Program-made: the position numbers and the translations under genes
From: an uncultured Microbacterium sp.
GTDB lineage: Bacteria > Actinomycetota > Actinomycetes > Actinomycetales > Microbacteriaceae
Length of the DNA: 18,344 bases
Direction: 5' to 3'
Assembly: GCA_937926065.1 (NCBI GenBank)
Contig: CALANM010000219.1
Span: 1 to 18,344 of the forward strand
Shown here: positions 1 to 7,234 of the stretch, piece by piece
How the letters are laid out: each line of letters starts with the position of its first letter
Position numbering within the stretch: position 1 is the stretch's first letter
Notes under the pieces: model-generated
The model's input: only the letters and a program-made list of their open reading frames with translations
Told to the model about the DNA's origin: nothing
Databases searched by the model: none

Positions 1-1159
1 TGACGCCCGTCCACTCCTGGTCGGTGCCGGGCAGGTAGCCGGGCACGTCGACGAGGGTCACGATGGGGATCGAGAACGCGTCGCAGAAGCGCACGAAGCG
101 GCTCGCCTTCTCGCCGGCCTCGATGTTGAGAGTGCCGGCCATCTGCGAGGGCTGGTTGGCGATGATGCCGACGGTGCGGCCTTCGACGCGACCGAACCCG
201 ATGACGATGTTCGGGGCGAACAGGGGCTGCACCTCGAGGAACTCGCCCGCGTCGGTGATGTGCGCGATGACCTGGTGGATGTCATACGGCTGGTTGGGGG
301 AGTCAGGGATGATCGTGTTGAGGAAGCGGTCGGCATCCGTCGTCTCCCACTCGAACCCATGCTCGTAGTCGGGGAGCTCGGCCATGTTGTTGTCGGGCAG
401 GTAGCCCAGCATGGTGCGGACGTAGTCGATCGCGTCGTCCTCGTCTTCGGCGAGGTAGTGGGCGACGCCCGACCGAGTGTTGTGCGTGTGCGCGCCGCCG
501 AGCTCCTCCATGCCGACGTCCTCGCCCGTGACGGTCTTGATGACGTCGGGGCCGGTGACGAACATCTGGCTGGTCTTGTCGACCATGATGACGAAGTCGG
601 TGAGCGCGGGGGAGTACACGGCGCCGCCGGCGGCCGGTCCCATGACGATGGAGATCTGCGGGATGACGCCGGATGCCGCAGTGTTCAGCCGGAAGATCTC
701 GCCGTACTTGCCGAGGGCGACGACGCCCTCCTGGATCCGCGCGCCGCCGGAGTCGAGGATGCCGATGATGGGCATGCCGCCGCGGAGGGCGAACTCCATG
801 ATCTTGACGATCTTCTCGCCCGCCACCTCGCCGAGCGATCCGCCGAACGTCGTGAAGTCCTGCGCGTAGACGGCGACGGTGCGGCCGTGGATCGTGCCGA
901 CGCCCGTGACGACCGAGTCGCCGTAGGGGCGGGAGCGGTCCATGCCGAACGCGGTGGTGCGGTGGCGCACGTATTCGTCGAGCTCGACGAAAGAGCCGGG
1001 GTCGACGAGCAGCTCGATGCGCTCGCGGGCGGTCAGCTTGCCCTTCTTGTGCTGCTTCTCCTTGGCGATGGCCTCCGCGTCGACGATGGCCTCCTGGTAC
1101 CGCCTGCGGAGGTCGGCGATCTTTCCGGCGGTCGTTGACATGTCGGGCTGCTCGGTCAC
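1..1159 (-). CDS. accD5: Acyl-CoA carboxylase beta (carboxyltransferase) subunit, 3' end outside window
   Basis: Biotin-dependent carboxyltransferase that moves CO2 from carboxybiotin to acetyl- or propionyl-CoA; it works with a biotinylated alpha subunit in the cytoplasm. About 386 residues are visible of a family length near 530; the C-terminal part lies left of base 1. Reading leftward from GTG 1159 I see the N-terminal TAGKIADLRRRY segment, KLTARERIELL (~41-51), the first crotonase-like domain with GGSLGEVAGEKI (~106-117), DSGGARIQEGV (~133-143) and GPAAGGAVYSPALTDF (~172-187), then the start of the second domain ending at VPGYLPGTDQEWTGV. GTG 1159 is preferred over in-frame ATG 1141 because a -10-like TAGGGT lies 7 nt upstream of it and ATG 1141 has no ribosome site. 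The gene is divergent from birA, the ligase for its partner subunit. The symbol follows mycobacterial synteny; pccB is an alternative name. Substrate choice cannot be judged because the C-terminal residues are missing. Confidence 0.93.
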   Translation of the reverse strand, partial: MTEQPDMSTTAGKIADLRRRYQEAIVDAEAIAKEKQHKKGKLTARERIELLVDPGSFVELDEYVRHRTTAFGMDRSRPYGDSVVTGVGTIHGRTVAVYAQDFTTFGGSLGEVAGEKIVKIMEFALRGGMPIIGILDSGGARIQEGVVALGKYGEIFRLNTAASGVIPQISIVMGPAAGGAVYSPALTDFVIMVDKTSQMFVTGPDVIKTVTGEDVGMEELGGAHTHNTRSGVAHYLAEDEDDAIDYVRTMLGYLPDNNMAELPDYEHGFEWETTDADRFLNTIIPDSPNQPYDIHQVIAHITDAGEFLEVQPLFAPNIVIGFGRVEGRTVGIIANQPSQMAGTLNIEAGEKASRFVRFCDAFSIPIVTLVDVPGYLPGTDQEWTGV

Positions 1160-1166
1160 GCGTTCC

Positions 1167-1172
1167 ACCCTA
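1167..1172 (-). promoter_or_regulatory. -10-like element of the carboxylase gene
   Basis: TAGGGT on the minus strand ends 7 nt before GTG 1159, which would place transcription start at or one base before the start codon. No convincing -35 is seen and there is no Shine-Dalgarno sequence between the element and the GTG. Confidence 0.4.
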
Positions 1173-1226
1173 GCGAGCACCTTTCGCTGCGGGTTGGCGG
1201 ACACCCACAACGACGGCGCGAATCCG

Positions 1227-1253
1227 TTGTCATTCACCGCTACGGCGTAAGGT
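1227..1253 (+). promoter_or_regulatory. birA promoter, leaderless type
   Basis: TTGTCA (1227-1232) and TAAGGT (1248-1253) are separated by 15 nt, slightly short for a sigma-70-type promoter. The last T of the -10 lies exactly 6 nt before ATG 1260, so transcription should begin at the A of the start codon. No ribosome-binding site fits in between. It shares the ~100-nt divergent intergenic region with the carboxylase promoter. Confidence 0.5.
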
Positions 1254-1259
1254 TGCGCC

Positions 1260-2051
1260 ATGTCGATCCCCGCAGACGGATATCCGCTCGCCGCCGCCGT
1301 GACCCCTCGCCTCCACGTGGTTGAGACGGTCGACTCGACCAACGCCAAGCTCGTGCGCGACGCGGCCGACGATCCCGACGGCCATCCGCATCTGTCGGCG
1401 GTCCTGACGCGCGACCAGCGTGCCGGACGCGGACGCCTCGATCGCTCGTGGACGGCGCCTCCCGGCACAGCGATCGCCGTCTCTGTCCTGCTCGACGTCG
1501 CGGCGATCGCCGACGCCGATCGCGGCTGGATCCCTCTCCTTGCGGGAGCGGCGATGCAGCGCGCGGTCGCCGCGCAGCTGACAGACCTCGATGTGTCGCT
1601 CAAGTGGCCGAACGACGTGCTCGTGAGCGACATGAAGATCTGCGGCATCCTCGCCGAGGTCCTTCCCGGCGACCCTCGCCGCGTCGTCGTCGGGGCGGGC
1701 GTCAACACCGAGATGGCGTCGGTCGACCTGCCGGTGCCGACGGCGACGTCGTTTGCGGCGCTCGGGCGGGAGGCCGACGAGGACCGCCTGCTCGCCGACT
1801 ACCTCGAGGGCCTCCGAGACGGCATCGCCGAACTCGCCGTCTCGGGCGCGGATGCCGTGCGCGAGGAGATCGAGACGGCGTGCTCGACGCTCGGCGCGGC
1901 GGTGACCGTGTCGCTTCCGGACGGGACGTCGCTCGAGGGCATCGCGCGCCGGCTGGATGCCGAGGGCCGGCTCGTCATCGAGAGCGCGGGCGTCGAGGCG
2001 GTCGTCTCGGCCGGCGACGTCGTCCACGTGCGCGGCGGCGGACGCCGCTGA
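1260..2051 (+). CDS. birA: Biotin--[acetyl-CoA-carboxylase] ligase, monofunctional
   Basis: Activates biotin as biotinyl-5'-AMP and attaches it to the conserved lysine of biotin carboxyl carrier domains. The 263-residue protein starts directly with the catalytic domain: VETVDSTNAKL (~21-31), the biotin/ATP loop RAGRGRLDRSW (~54-64), SLKWPNDVLV (~113-122) and MKICGILAEV (~125-134, with the expected catalytic-site lysine at 126), VVVGAGVNT (~142-150), then a small C-terminal SH3-like domain (~215-260). The N-terminal winged-helix domain of E. coli BirA is absent, so this is a class I ligase that should not act as a DNA-binding repressor. It lies back to back with a carboxylase subunit whose holoenzyme needs biotinylation, a functional pairing conserved in actinobacteria. 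The start at 1260 is supported by the leaderless promoter. Confidence 0.95.
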   Translation: MSIPADGYPLAAAVTPRLHVVETVDSTNAKLVRDAADDPDGHPHLSAVLTRDQRAGRGRLDRSWTAPPGTAIAVSVLLDVAAIADADRGWIPLLAGAAMQRAVAAQLTDLDVSLKWPNDVLVSDMKICGILAEVLPGDPRRVVVGAGVNTEMASVDLPVPTATSFAALGREADEDRLLADYLEGLRDGIAELAVSGADAVREEIETACSTLGAAVTVSLPDGTSLEGIARRLDAEGRLVIESAGVEAVVSAGDVVHVRGGGRR

Positions 2052-2068
2052 CCCCGCGGCGTGCCGAA

Positions 2069-2085
2069 GGCGGCGTGTCGCCGCC
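2069..2085 (+). terminator. GC-rich hairpin after birA
   Basis: A 7-bp perfect stem GGCGGCG/CGCCGCC with a 3-nt loop (TGT) lies 18 nt after the birA stop. There is no T tract, as is common for actinobacterial intrinsic terminators. It ends just before the promoter of the next gene, so it could insulate birA from it. Function is inferred from the structure alone. Confidence 0.4.
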
Positions 2086-2091
2086 CTCCGA

Positions 2092-2097
2092 CACAAT
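2092..2097 (+). promoter_or_regulatory. -10-like element of the PH-domain gene, leaderless type
   Basis: CACAAT ends 6 nt before GTG 2104, the same geometry as at 1260, 4008, 6001 and 7235. The GGAG at 2099-2102 is only 1 nt from the start codon, too close to serve as a Shine-Dalgarno site. Confidence 0.4.
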
Positions 2098-2103
2098 GGA
2101 GCC

Positions 2104-2709
2104 GTGACCCAGCCGAGCGCGTACCCGGGGAGGCCGCAGACGCCCGCCCCGGGATCAGCGGTGCCCGAGCGCCGGCTGGCGCGATTCCGCAGTCACGCGC
2201 GTCGGCTGTTCTGGTCGGCGGTCGTGCTCGTCGCGGTCGCGACGGCGACGGGCTACTTCACCGGCAACGTCCCGCCGCTCGGCGACGGCGTCGTCGAGGT
2301 GCTGGGCGGTCGCGCGATCGGCGGCGTCCTGCTGTGGGATCTGCTGCTGTGGGCGATCGGCCTCGCGCTGGTCGTCGGGCTGGTCGTCGTGCCGTACGCG
2401 CGCTGGCTGGCCCACACCTACACGATCACGACGCGGCGCATCGTCGAGCAGTCGGGAGTGTTCGCACGGCGCCGTCGTGAGCTCGCCCACGCCCGCGGCT
2501 ACACGATCACCGAGCGTCGCGGCCCGCTGCAGCGGCTCTGGGGCGCCGGGACCCTCGTGCTGTCGAACGGCGTCGATGAGCCGCTCGTCGTGAAAGACGC
2601 TCCCTCCGCCCGGCTCGTGCACGAGACGCTCGCCGATCAGGTCGAGATCAGTCAGATCCTCGCCCACCGCGATGCCCACGGCCTCCCCGTGCGCCCTGAC
2701 GCTCCCTGA
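2104..2709 (+). CDS. PH-domain (bPH_2/DUF304-like) membrane protein
   Basis: A 201-residue protein of unknown biochemical role. It has a basic, proline-rich N-terminus (~1-34), a hydrophobic segment at ~35-52, a second at ~74-98, then a bacterial PH-like domain beginning HTYTITTRRIVEQSGVF (~104-120) and containing the GPLQRLWGAGTLVLSNG stretch (~140-156). The Y-x-I-T-x-R-R-I entry and the G-A-G-T strand are typical of the bPH_2 family. The C-terminal domain is probably cytoplasmic. The same frame stays open upstream into birA, but GTG 2104 is chosen because the leaderless -10 ends 6 nt before it and because upstream residues are an arginine/alanine-rich shadow of birA. A membrane PH-like protein occupies the same place between birA and purK in other actinobacteria (recalled as Rv3278c in M. 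tuberculosis), so the linkage seems old, but no function is established that I know of. Confidence 0.85.
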   Translation: MTQPSAYPGRPQTPAPGSAVPERRLARFRSHARRLFWSAVVLVAVATATGYFTGNVPPLGDGVVEVLGGRAIGGVLLWDLLLWAIGLALVVGLVVVPYARWLAHTYTITTRRIVEQSGVFARRRRELAHARGYTITERRGPLQRLWGAGTLVLSNGVDEPLVVKDAPSARLVHETLADQVEISQILAHRDAHGLPVRPDAP

Positions 2710-2777
2710 GCCGTCGCTCCCGGGCTGATCCCGGCCGCCGAACCTGGGAAGATGGAATCCCACCCGGAGGGAGACGC

Positions 2778-3905
2778 ATGTCTATGGAGCTCGGAATCGT
2801 CGGCGGCGGCCAGCTGGCACGCATGATGATCGCACCGGCGGTCGAACTCGGGGTGAACGTCCACGTGCTCGCGGAGGAGCCCGGCATGGCCGCTGACCTC
2901 GCGGCATCCGCGACGGGCGACTACCGCGACCTCGACACGGTGCTCGCCTTCGCACGCGGCAAGGACGTCGTCACCTTCGACCATGAGCATGTGCCGCAGG
3001 AGGTGCTGCGTGCTCTCGTCGCCGAGGGGATCCCGGTGCACCCCGGCCCCGACGCACTCGTGTACGCGCAGGACAAGCTGCTGATGCGTGCCCGGCTCGA
3101 AGAGCTCGGGGCGCCGCAGCCCGACTGGGCCGCCGTGTCGGATGCCGCGGGGCTGCAGGCGTTCCTCGACGACCACGGCGGCCGCGCCGTCGTCAAGACC
3201 CCGCGCGGGGGCTACGACGGCAAGGGCGTGCGCCTGGTGTCATCGCCCGACCAGGTGGCGGACTGGCTCGACGCGCTGGCCGAGGGCTCGGCGCTCCTGG
3301 CCGAGGAGCTCGTCGACTTCACGCGTGAGCTCGCCCAGCAGATCGCGCGCCGCCCGTCAGGCGACTCGGTGGCGTATCCCGTCGTCGAGACCGTGCAGCG
3401 CGACGGCGTGTGCGCCGAGGTGATCGCCCCCGCGCCCCATTCGAGCGGGCGGCTCGCGGAGATCGCCGCGCGCATCGGCCAGGACATCGCCGAGGGGCTG
3501 GGCGTGACCGGCATGCTCGCGGTCGAGCTGTTCGAGACGAGCGACGAGCGGCTGCTCGTCAACGAGCTCGCGATGCGCCCCCACAACAGCGGCCACTGGG
3601 GCCAAGACGGCGCGATCACCGGGCAGTTCGAGCAGCACGTGCGCGCCGTGCTCGATCTGCCGCTGGGTGACCCGTCGCCGCGCCAGCCGTGGGCCGTGAT
3701 GGTGAACATCCTGGGCGGACCCGACACCGACACGCTCGAGAGCCGCTTCCCGCAGGTGCTCGCCGCCCACCCCGCCGTCAAGGTGCACACGTACGGCAAG
3801 GCGCCGCGCCCGGGCCGCAAGGTCGGGCACGTGAACGCGGTCGGCGACGATCTCGACGCCGTCGTGTACGAGGCCCGCGCCGCCGCCGCGCACTTCGCAG
3901 GCTGA
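2778..3905 (+). CDS. purK: 5-(carboxyamino)imidazole ribonucleotide synthase
   Basis: Uses ATP and bicarbonate to convert AIR to N5-CAIR in de novo purine synthesis. The 375-residue protein has the normal family length. The N-terminal domain begins MELGIVGGGQLARMM (3-17), followed by FDHEHVP (~68-73). The ATP-grasp domain shows VVKTPRGGYDGKGVRL (138-153), EELVDFTREL (~176-185), and the metal/substrate segment LLVNELAMRPHNSGHW (~259-274). The C-terminal region has MVNILGG and the HTYGKAPRPGRKVGHV segment. Start at 2778 is supported by GGAGGGAG at 2766-2773, 4-7 nt upstream. purE, the next enzyme, follows after 102 nt with its own promoter-like element, so the two are adjacent but may not be strictly co-transcribed. 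Confidence 0.97.
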   Translation: MSMELGIVGGGQLARMMIAPAVELGVNVHVLAEEPGMAADLAASATGDYRDLDTVLAFARGKDVVTFDHEHVPQEVLRALVAEGIPVHPGPDALVYAQDKLLMRARLEELGAPQPDWAAVSDAAGLQAFLDDHGGRAVVKTPRGGYDGKGVRLVSSPDQVADWLDALAEGSALLAEELVDFTRELAQQIARRPSGDSVAYPVVETVQRDGVCAEVIAPAPHSSGRLAEIAARIGQDIAEGLGVTGMLAVELFETSDERLLVNELAMRPHNSGHWGQDGAITGQFEQHVRAVLDLPLGDPSPRQPWAVMVNILGGPDTDTLESRFPQVLAAHPAVKVHTYGKAPRPGRKVGHVNAVGDDLDAVVYEARAAAAHFAG

Positions 3906-3995
3906 TCGGGATCCGACGCCTGGCCGCCCCCGGCGATCGGGGCCGATCCGCTGCGACGTGCCGTGCCGTTGCGGGGAGTTCGCAGGGTCGGAGCC

Positions 3996-4001
3996 TAGCC
4001 T
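3996..4001 (+). promoter_or_regulatory. -10-like element of purE, leaderless type
   Basis: TAGCCT ends 6 nt before GTG 4008. It is the only clear start signal for purE; no Shine-Dalgarno sequence is seen. The 102-nt purK-purE gap also holds a small inverted repeat (GATCG/CGATC, 3935-3948) of uncertain meaning. Confidence 0.45.
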
Positions 4002-4007
4002 TGACGG

Positions 4008-4523
4008 GTGACTCGACCGCTGCACTCGTCTGCCACTCCTCTCGTCGGCGTCGTGATGGGCTCGGACTCCGACTGGCGCGTCATGAGCGACGCGTCTCAG
4101 GCGCTCGCCGACTTCGGCATCCCGCACGAGGTCGAGGTCGTCTCGGCCCACCGCACGCCCGACAAGCTGCTCCGCTATGGCCGTGAGGCGCGCTCCCGCG
4201 GTCTCAAGGTCATCATCGCCGGGGCGGGCGGCGCCGCCCACCTCCCGGGCATGCTCGCGTCGCTCACCCCGCTTCCGGTCGTGGGGGTTCCCGTGCAGCT
4301 GGCGACCCTCGACGGACTCGACTCGCTGCTGAGCATCGTGCAGATGCCCGCCGGCATCCCCGTCGCGACCGTGTCGATCAACGGGGCGAAGAACGCGGGC
4401 CTGCTCGCCGCCCGGATTCTCGCGTCGGCCGACTCTGCGATCGCCGACAGCATGGAGGAGTACGCTCGCGGACTCGAGGCGCAGGTCGAGGAGAAGAACC
4501 GCCGCCTGAAGGACTCTCTGTGA
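4008..4523 (+). CDS. purE: 5-(carboxyamino)imidazole ribonucleotide mutase
   Basis: Class I PurE, which rearranges N5-CAIR to CAIR, the step after PurK. The 171-residue protein shows the family's signatures: VVMGSDSDWRVM (~15-26) for phosphate/substrate binding, VVSAHRTPDKL (~44-54) with the catalytic histidine, IIAGAGGAAHLPGM (~69-82), PVVGVPVQLATLDGLDSLLSI (~90-110) and VQMPAGIPVATV (~111-122). GTG 4008 is preferred because it places a short tail before LVGVVMGSDSD and matches the leaderless -10. The last codon and stop overlap the GTG of the LCP gene (GTGA at 4520-4523), so the LCP protein is probably translationally coupled to purE. Confidence 0.96.
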   Translation: MTRPLHSSATPLVGVVMGSDSDWRVMSDASQALADFGIPHEVEVVSAHRTPDKLLRYGREARSRGLKVIIAGAGGAAHLPGMLASLTPLPVVGVPVQLATLDGLDSLLSIVQMPAGIPVATVSINGAKNAGLLAARILASADSAIADSMEEYARGLEAQVEEKNRRLKDSL

Positions 4524-5974
4524 CGACGCTCACCAGCCCGCCGAGGACGTCCGGGAGGGCGCACGACCCGCGGGGCGGCCTGTGGAGCGAGTACTCGCTG
4601 CGCACCCCCGACATGACGTCACCGGACATCATGACGCGTCGTGGCTGGTGGCTCGTCGTCCTCAACTTCCTGCTGCCGGGGTCGGTGCAGGCGCTCGCCG
4701 GCAGCCGTCGCCTCGGACGCATCGGTCTCGTGGCGACCTTCGTCATGTGGGCGCTCCTCGTGGTCGTGCTCGTCGTCGCCCTGCTCTCCTGGCAGGCGCT
4801 CGTGACGGCGGTCGCGAACTGGTTCATGCTGCTCGTGCTGCAGGTCGTCCTCGCCGCATACGCCGTGCTGTGGGCGGTCCTCACGATCGACACGCTGCGG
4901 CTCGTGCGGCTGGTGCGCGTGCGCGGCAAGGCCCGCATCGGGATCTCGGCGCTTGCCGTCGCGCTTCTGGTCGTCTCGTCGGGCTCCGCGCTCTACGCGT
5001 CGCAGGCGGCGGGAACATCGCGCGAGACGCTCGCGAGCGTCTTCGGCTCCGGACCTGCGGTTCCCGCCTCCGACGGCTACTACAACTTCCTCCTGCTCGG
5101 CGCCGACAGCGGCAAGGGCCGCTCGCACATGCTCTTCGACAGCATCTCCGTCGTGTCGGTCAACGCTGAGACGGGCTCCGTCACGATCACCGGCATCCCG
5201 CGCGACATGCGCAACGTGCCCTTCTCCGAGGGGCCGATGCAGGACCGGTATCCCGATGGGCATCGCGGCAAGGCGCACCCGACGTGCGGCTGGGACAACA
5301 AGATCAACCAGCTCAACACCGAGGTCGGCGTGTGCCTCGACGGCGAGGCGTTGTACCCGGACGCCGCCGCCATCGGCTCCACGCCCGGCATCGAGGCCAC
5401 GCGGGATGCCGCGGAGGGCGTGCTCGGCATCGAGATCCAGTACTTCGTCTTCGTCGACATGCACGGGTTCGCCGCGCTCGTCGACGCACTCGGCGGAGTC
5501 GACATCACGGTCAAGGAACGCCTGCCGAAGGGGGAGCTCAGCAAGGGCCCGGATGGAGAGCTGCGCGGCGTGATCGGCTGGATCGAGAAGGGCCGTCAGC
5601 ACATGGACGGCGACACCGCCCAGTGGTACGCCCGCTCGCGCTACACGACGAGCGACTGGGACCGCATGAAGCGGCAGCGCAAGCTCCAGCAGGCGATCCT
5701 CGACCAGTTCACGCCGACGACCGTGCTGACGCGCTTCCAGGACATCGCCAAGGCGGGGTCCGAGATCGTCAGCACCGACATCCCGCCGTCGATGCTGTCG
5801 TTCCTGGCCGACCTCGCCGTGAAGGCGAAGGAGCAGGACATCACGACGATCGAGCTGACGCTGGAGAACGACGTCGATCCCGACGACCCCGACTTCGACC
5901 GCATCCACGCGATGGTCGACGAGGCGCTGCACCCGCCGACGCCCACGGCGACGCCCGAGGCCTCCGAGCGCTGA
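4520..5974 (+). CDS. LCP (LytR-CpsA-Psr) family wall polymer phosphotransferase
   Basis: LCP enzymes transfer lipid-linked anionic glycopolymers such as teichoic acids or arabinogalactan to peptidoglycan on the outer face of the membrane. The 484-residue protein has an N-terminal membrane region: a TM2-like hairpin segment (LVVLNFLLPGSVQALAG, ~45-61), hydrophobic spans at ~66-90 and ~99-125, and a last span at ~141-160 that leads to the external catalytic domain. In that domain I see NFLLLGADSG (~189-198), DSISVVSV (~207-214), ITGIPRDMR (~223-231), NKINQLN (~260-266), FAALVDALGGVDI (~317-329), and HMDGDTAQWYARSR...DWDRMKRQRKLQ (~361-390), which carries the arginines that bind the lipid pyrophosphate in characterised members. 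The GTG start overlaps the purE stop. Its neighbours to the right make and export polysaccharide, so attachment of that polymer is its likely job. The multi-span N-terminus is larger than the single anchor of classical LCP proteins. Confidence 0.93.
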   Translation: MTTLTSPPRTSGRAHDPRGGLWSEYSLRTPDMTSPDIMTRRGWWLVVLNFLLPGSVQALAGSRRLGRIGLVATFVMWALLVVVLVVALLSWQALVTAVANWFMLLVLQVVLAAYAVLWAVLTIDTLRLVRLVRVRGKARIGISALAVALLVVSSGSALYASQAAGTSRETLASVFGSGPAVPASDGYYNFLLLGADSGKGRSHMLFDSISVVSVNAETGSVTITGIPRDMRNVPFSEGPMQDRYPDGHRGKAHPTCGWDNKINQLNTEVGVCLDGEALYPDAAAIGSTPGIEATRDAAEGVLGIEIQYFVFVDMHGFAALVDALGGVDITVKERLPKGELSKGPDGELRGVIGWIEKGRQHMDGDTAQWYARSRYTTSDWDRMKRQRKLQQAILDQFTPTTVLTRFQDIAKAGSEIVSTDIPPSMLSFLADLAVKAKEQDITTIELTLENDVDPDDPDFDRIHAMVDEALHPPTPTATPEASER

Positions 5975-5988
5975 GGCGAGCCGGTGGA

Positions 5989-5994
5989 TAGGCT
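5989..5994 (+). promoter_or_regulatory. -10-like element of the glycosyltransferase gene, leaderless type
   Basis: TAGGCT ends 6 nt before ATG 6001, in the 26-nt gap after the LCP gene. No ribosome-binding site is present. The gene can therefore be expressed apart from purE-LCP. Confidence 0.45.
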
Positions 5995-6000
5995 CATTGC

Positions 6001-7110
6001 ATGACCGCGACCTTGCGCATCGTGCTGGATCGGAGCACATCGTCTGCGGATTCCGACCTCGCTGCCGCCGCCGTGGAGCTGGCGCGCGGACTCGTCGCGA
6101 CGGCGCCCGCTGACTGCGAGGTGGAGGCGATCGTTCCGAGCGGCGAGTCCGATCCGCTCGAGGCTGTTCCCGGACTGGCCTCGGTGACCCGTCTGGCGCT
6201 CCCGCGCCGTGAGCTCGTGACGGCGTGGCAGGTGGGCATGCCCACCGGCGTCGGCGGCGGCCTCATCCATGCGCCCTCGCTCGCGGCGCCCCTCGTGCGG
6301 CACGATCGCGTGAACGACCACGACCAGACGGTCGTGACCCTGTGGGACCTTGACGCGTGGGAGCGTTCCGAGGAGCTCTCTCGCGCTCATGTGCTGTCAC
6401 AGAAGGCGCTTCTCAGACGTGCAAAGAAGCACGCGGATGCCGTCGTGGTGCCCACGCACGCCGTCGCAGCCCGGCTGGCGTCGTGGGGCGGGTTCGGCGA
6501 CCGGGTGCGGGTCATCCCTGGCGCGCCGCCGGAGTCCTTCCGCATTCCGGCCGACGAGATCGGGCGTCGGCGCTCCCTCGGCATCCCCGAGGGCTTCGTG
6601 CTGCTGTCGGGATCGAGCGGCGCCTCCTCGAACCTCTCCGCGGGATTCGGCGCGGCGGTGCGCGCGCATGCCGGCGTTCCCGTTGTCGTCGTCGACGCAC
6701 CTGAGGGCGACGAGCCGGCGATCGCGGAGCTCGCCGCCGCAGCGGGGATAGGGGAGGGGCGCGTGCACGTGCGGCCGCACCTCGATCCGTACGACCGGGC
6801 TGCGGTGCTCGGCGGTGCGGTGGCGTATGTGGCCACTTCGAGGTCGTCGGCCTTCCCGTGGCGCCTGGTCGAAGCGCTCCGCCTGGGGGTGCCCGTGGTC
6901 GCGGCCGACTCGGACGTGCACCGCGAGGTGATCGCCGAGGGGGGAGTGCTCGCCGCCCCCGACGCCGATGCACTCGGCGACGCCCTCGCCTCTGCCCTGG
7001 GGTCGACGGCGGCCGCCGAGCGGCTCGCGGTGCTGGCGGGAGACCGGGGCCGCGCTTTCTCGTGGGCCGGTGCCGCGGAGCGGGTCTGGATCCTCCACGC
7101 GGATCTCTGA
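6001..7110 (+). CDS. GT4-like glycosyltransferase
   Basis: A 369-residue GT-B-fold glycosyltransferase, probably transferring a sugar from a nucleotide sugar to an envelope glycan; donor and acceptor cannot be told. The N-terminal half has VVTLWDLDAWE (~111-121) and the segment KKHADAVVVPTHAVAARL (~142-159), followed by VRVIPGAPPESF (~169-180), the usual linker into the donor-binding half. There, FVLLSGSSGASSNL (~199-212), RVHVRPHLDPYDRAAVLGGAVAYVATS (~254-280), and FPWRLVEALRLGVPVVAADSDVHREV (~285-310) match GT4 architecture. The E-x7-E motif of retaining GT4 enzymes keeps its second glutamate (E291), but the position of the first is serine (S283). ATG 6001 is supported by the leaderless -10. 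It lies between the LCP gene and a secreted SH3-domain protein. Confidence 0.85.
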   Translation: MTATLRIVLDRSTSSADSDLAAAAVELARGLVATAPADCEVEAIVPSGESDPLEAVPGLASVTRLALPRRELVTAWQVGMPTGVGGGLIHAPSLAAPLVRHDRVNDHDQTVVTLWDLDAWERSEELSRAHVLSQKALLRRAKKHADAVVVPTHAVAARLASWGGFGDRVRVIPGAPPESFRIPADEIGRRRSLGIPEGFVLLSGSSGASSNLSAGFGAAVRAHAGVPVVVVDAPEGDEPAIAELAAAAGIGEGRVHVRPHLDPYDRAAVLGGAVAYVATSRSSAFPWRLVEALRLGVPVVAADSDVHREVIAEGGVLAAPDADALGDALASALGSTAAAERLAVLAGDRGRAFSWAGAAERVWILHADL

Positions 7111-7222
7111 CTCCGAGGCGCGACCTCGCCGAGGGGATCCAGCAAACCTTGGGAGACGCTTGAATCCGCGTGTCGAACGAACGGATTTTCGGCTCAGGGT
7201 GGTATCGGCCGTTTACATCCGT

Positions 7223-7228
7223 CACAAT
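7223..7228 (+). promoter_or_regulatory. -10-like element of the SH3-domain gene, leaderless type
   Basis: CACAAT ends 6 nt before ATG 7235, identical in sequence and spacing to the element of the PH-domain gene (2092-2097). The remaining 112 nt back to the glycosyltransferase stop show nothing else I can name. Confidence 0.4.
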
Positions 7229-7234
7229 GGTCAC

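Noticed and set aside
260..1138. Plus-strand frame of 292 codons over the carboxylase region.
   Set aside because: The minus strand encodes an unmistakable carboxyltransferase throughout; the plus frame is low-complexity Asp/Val/Gly/Arg.
3935..3948. Inverted repeat GATCG/CGATC between purK and purE as a terminator or purine-riboswitch element.
   Set aside because: The stem is only 5 bp with a 4-nt loop, no T tract follows, and no riboswitch-like conserved structure was recognisable.
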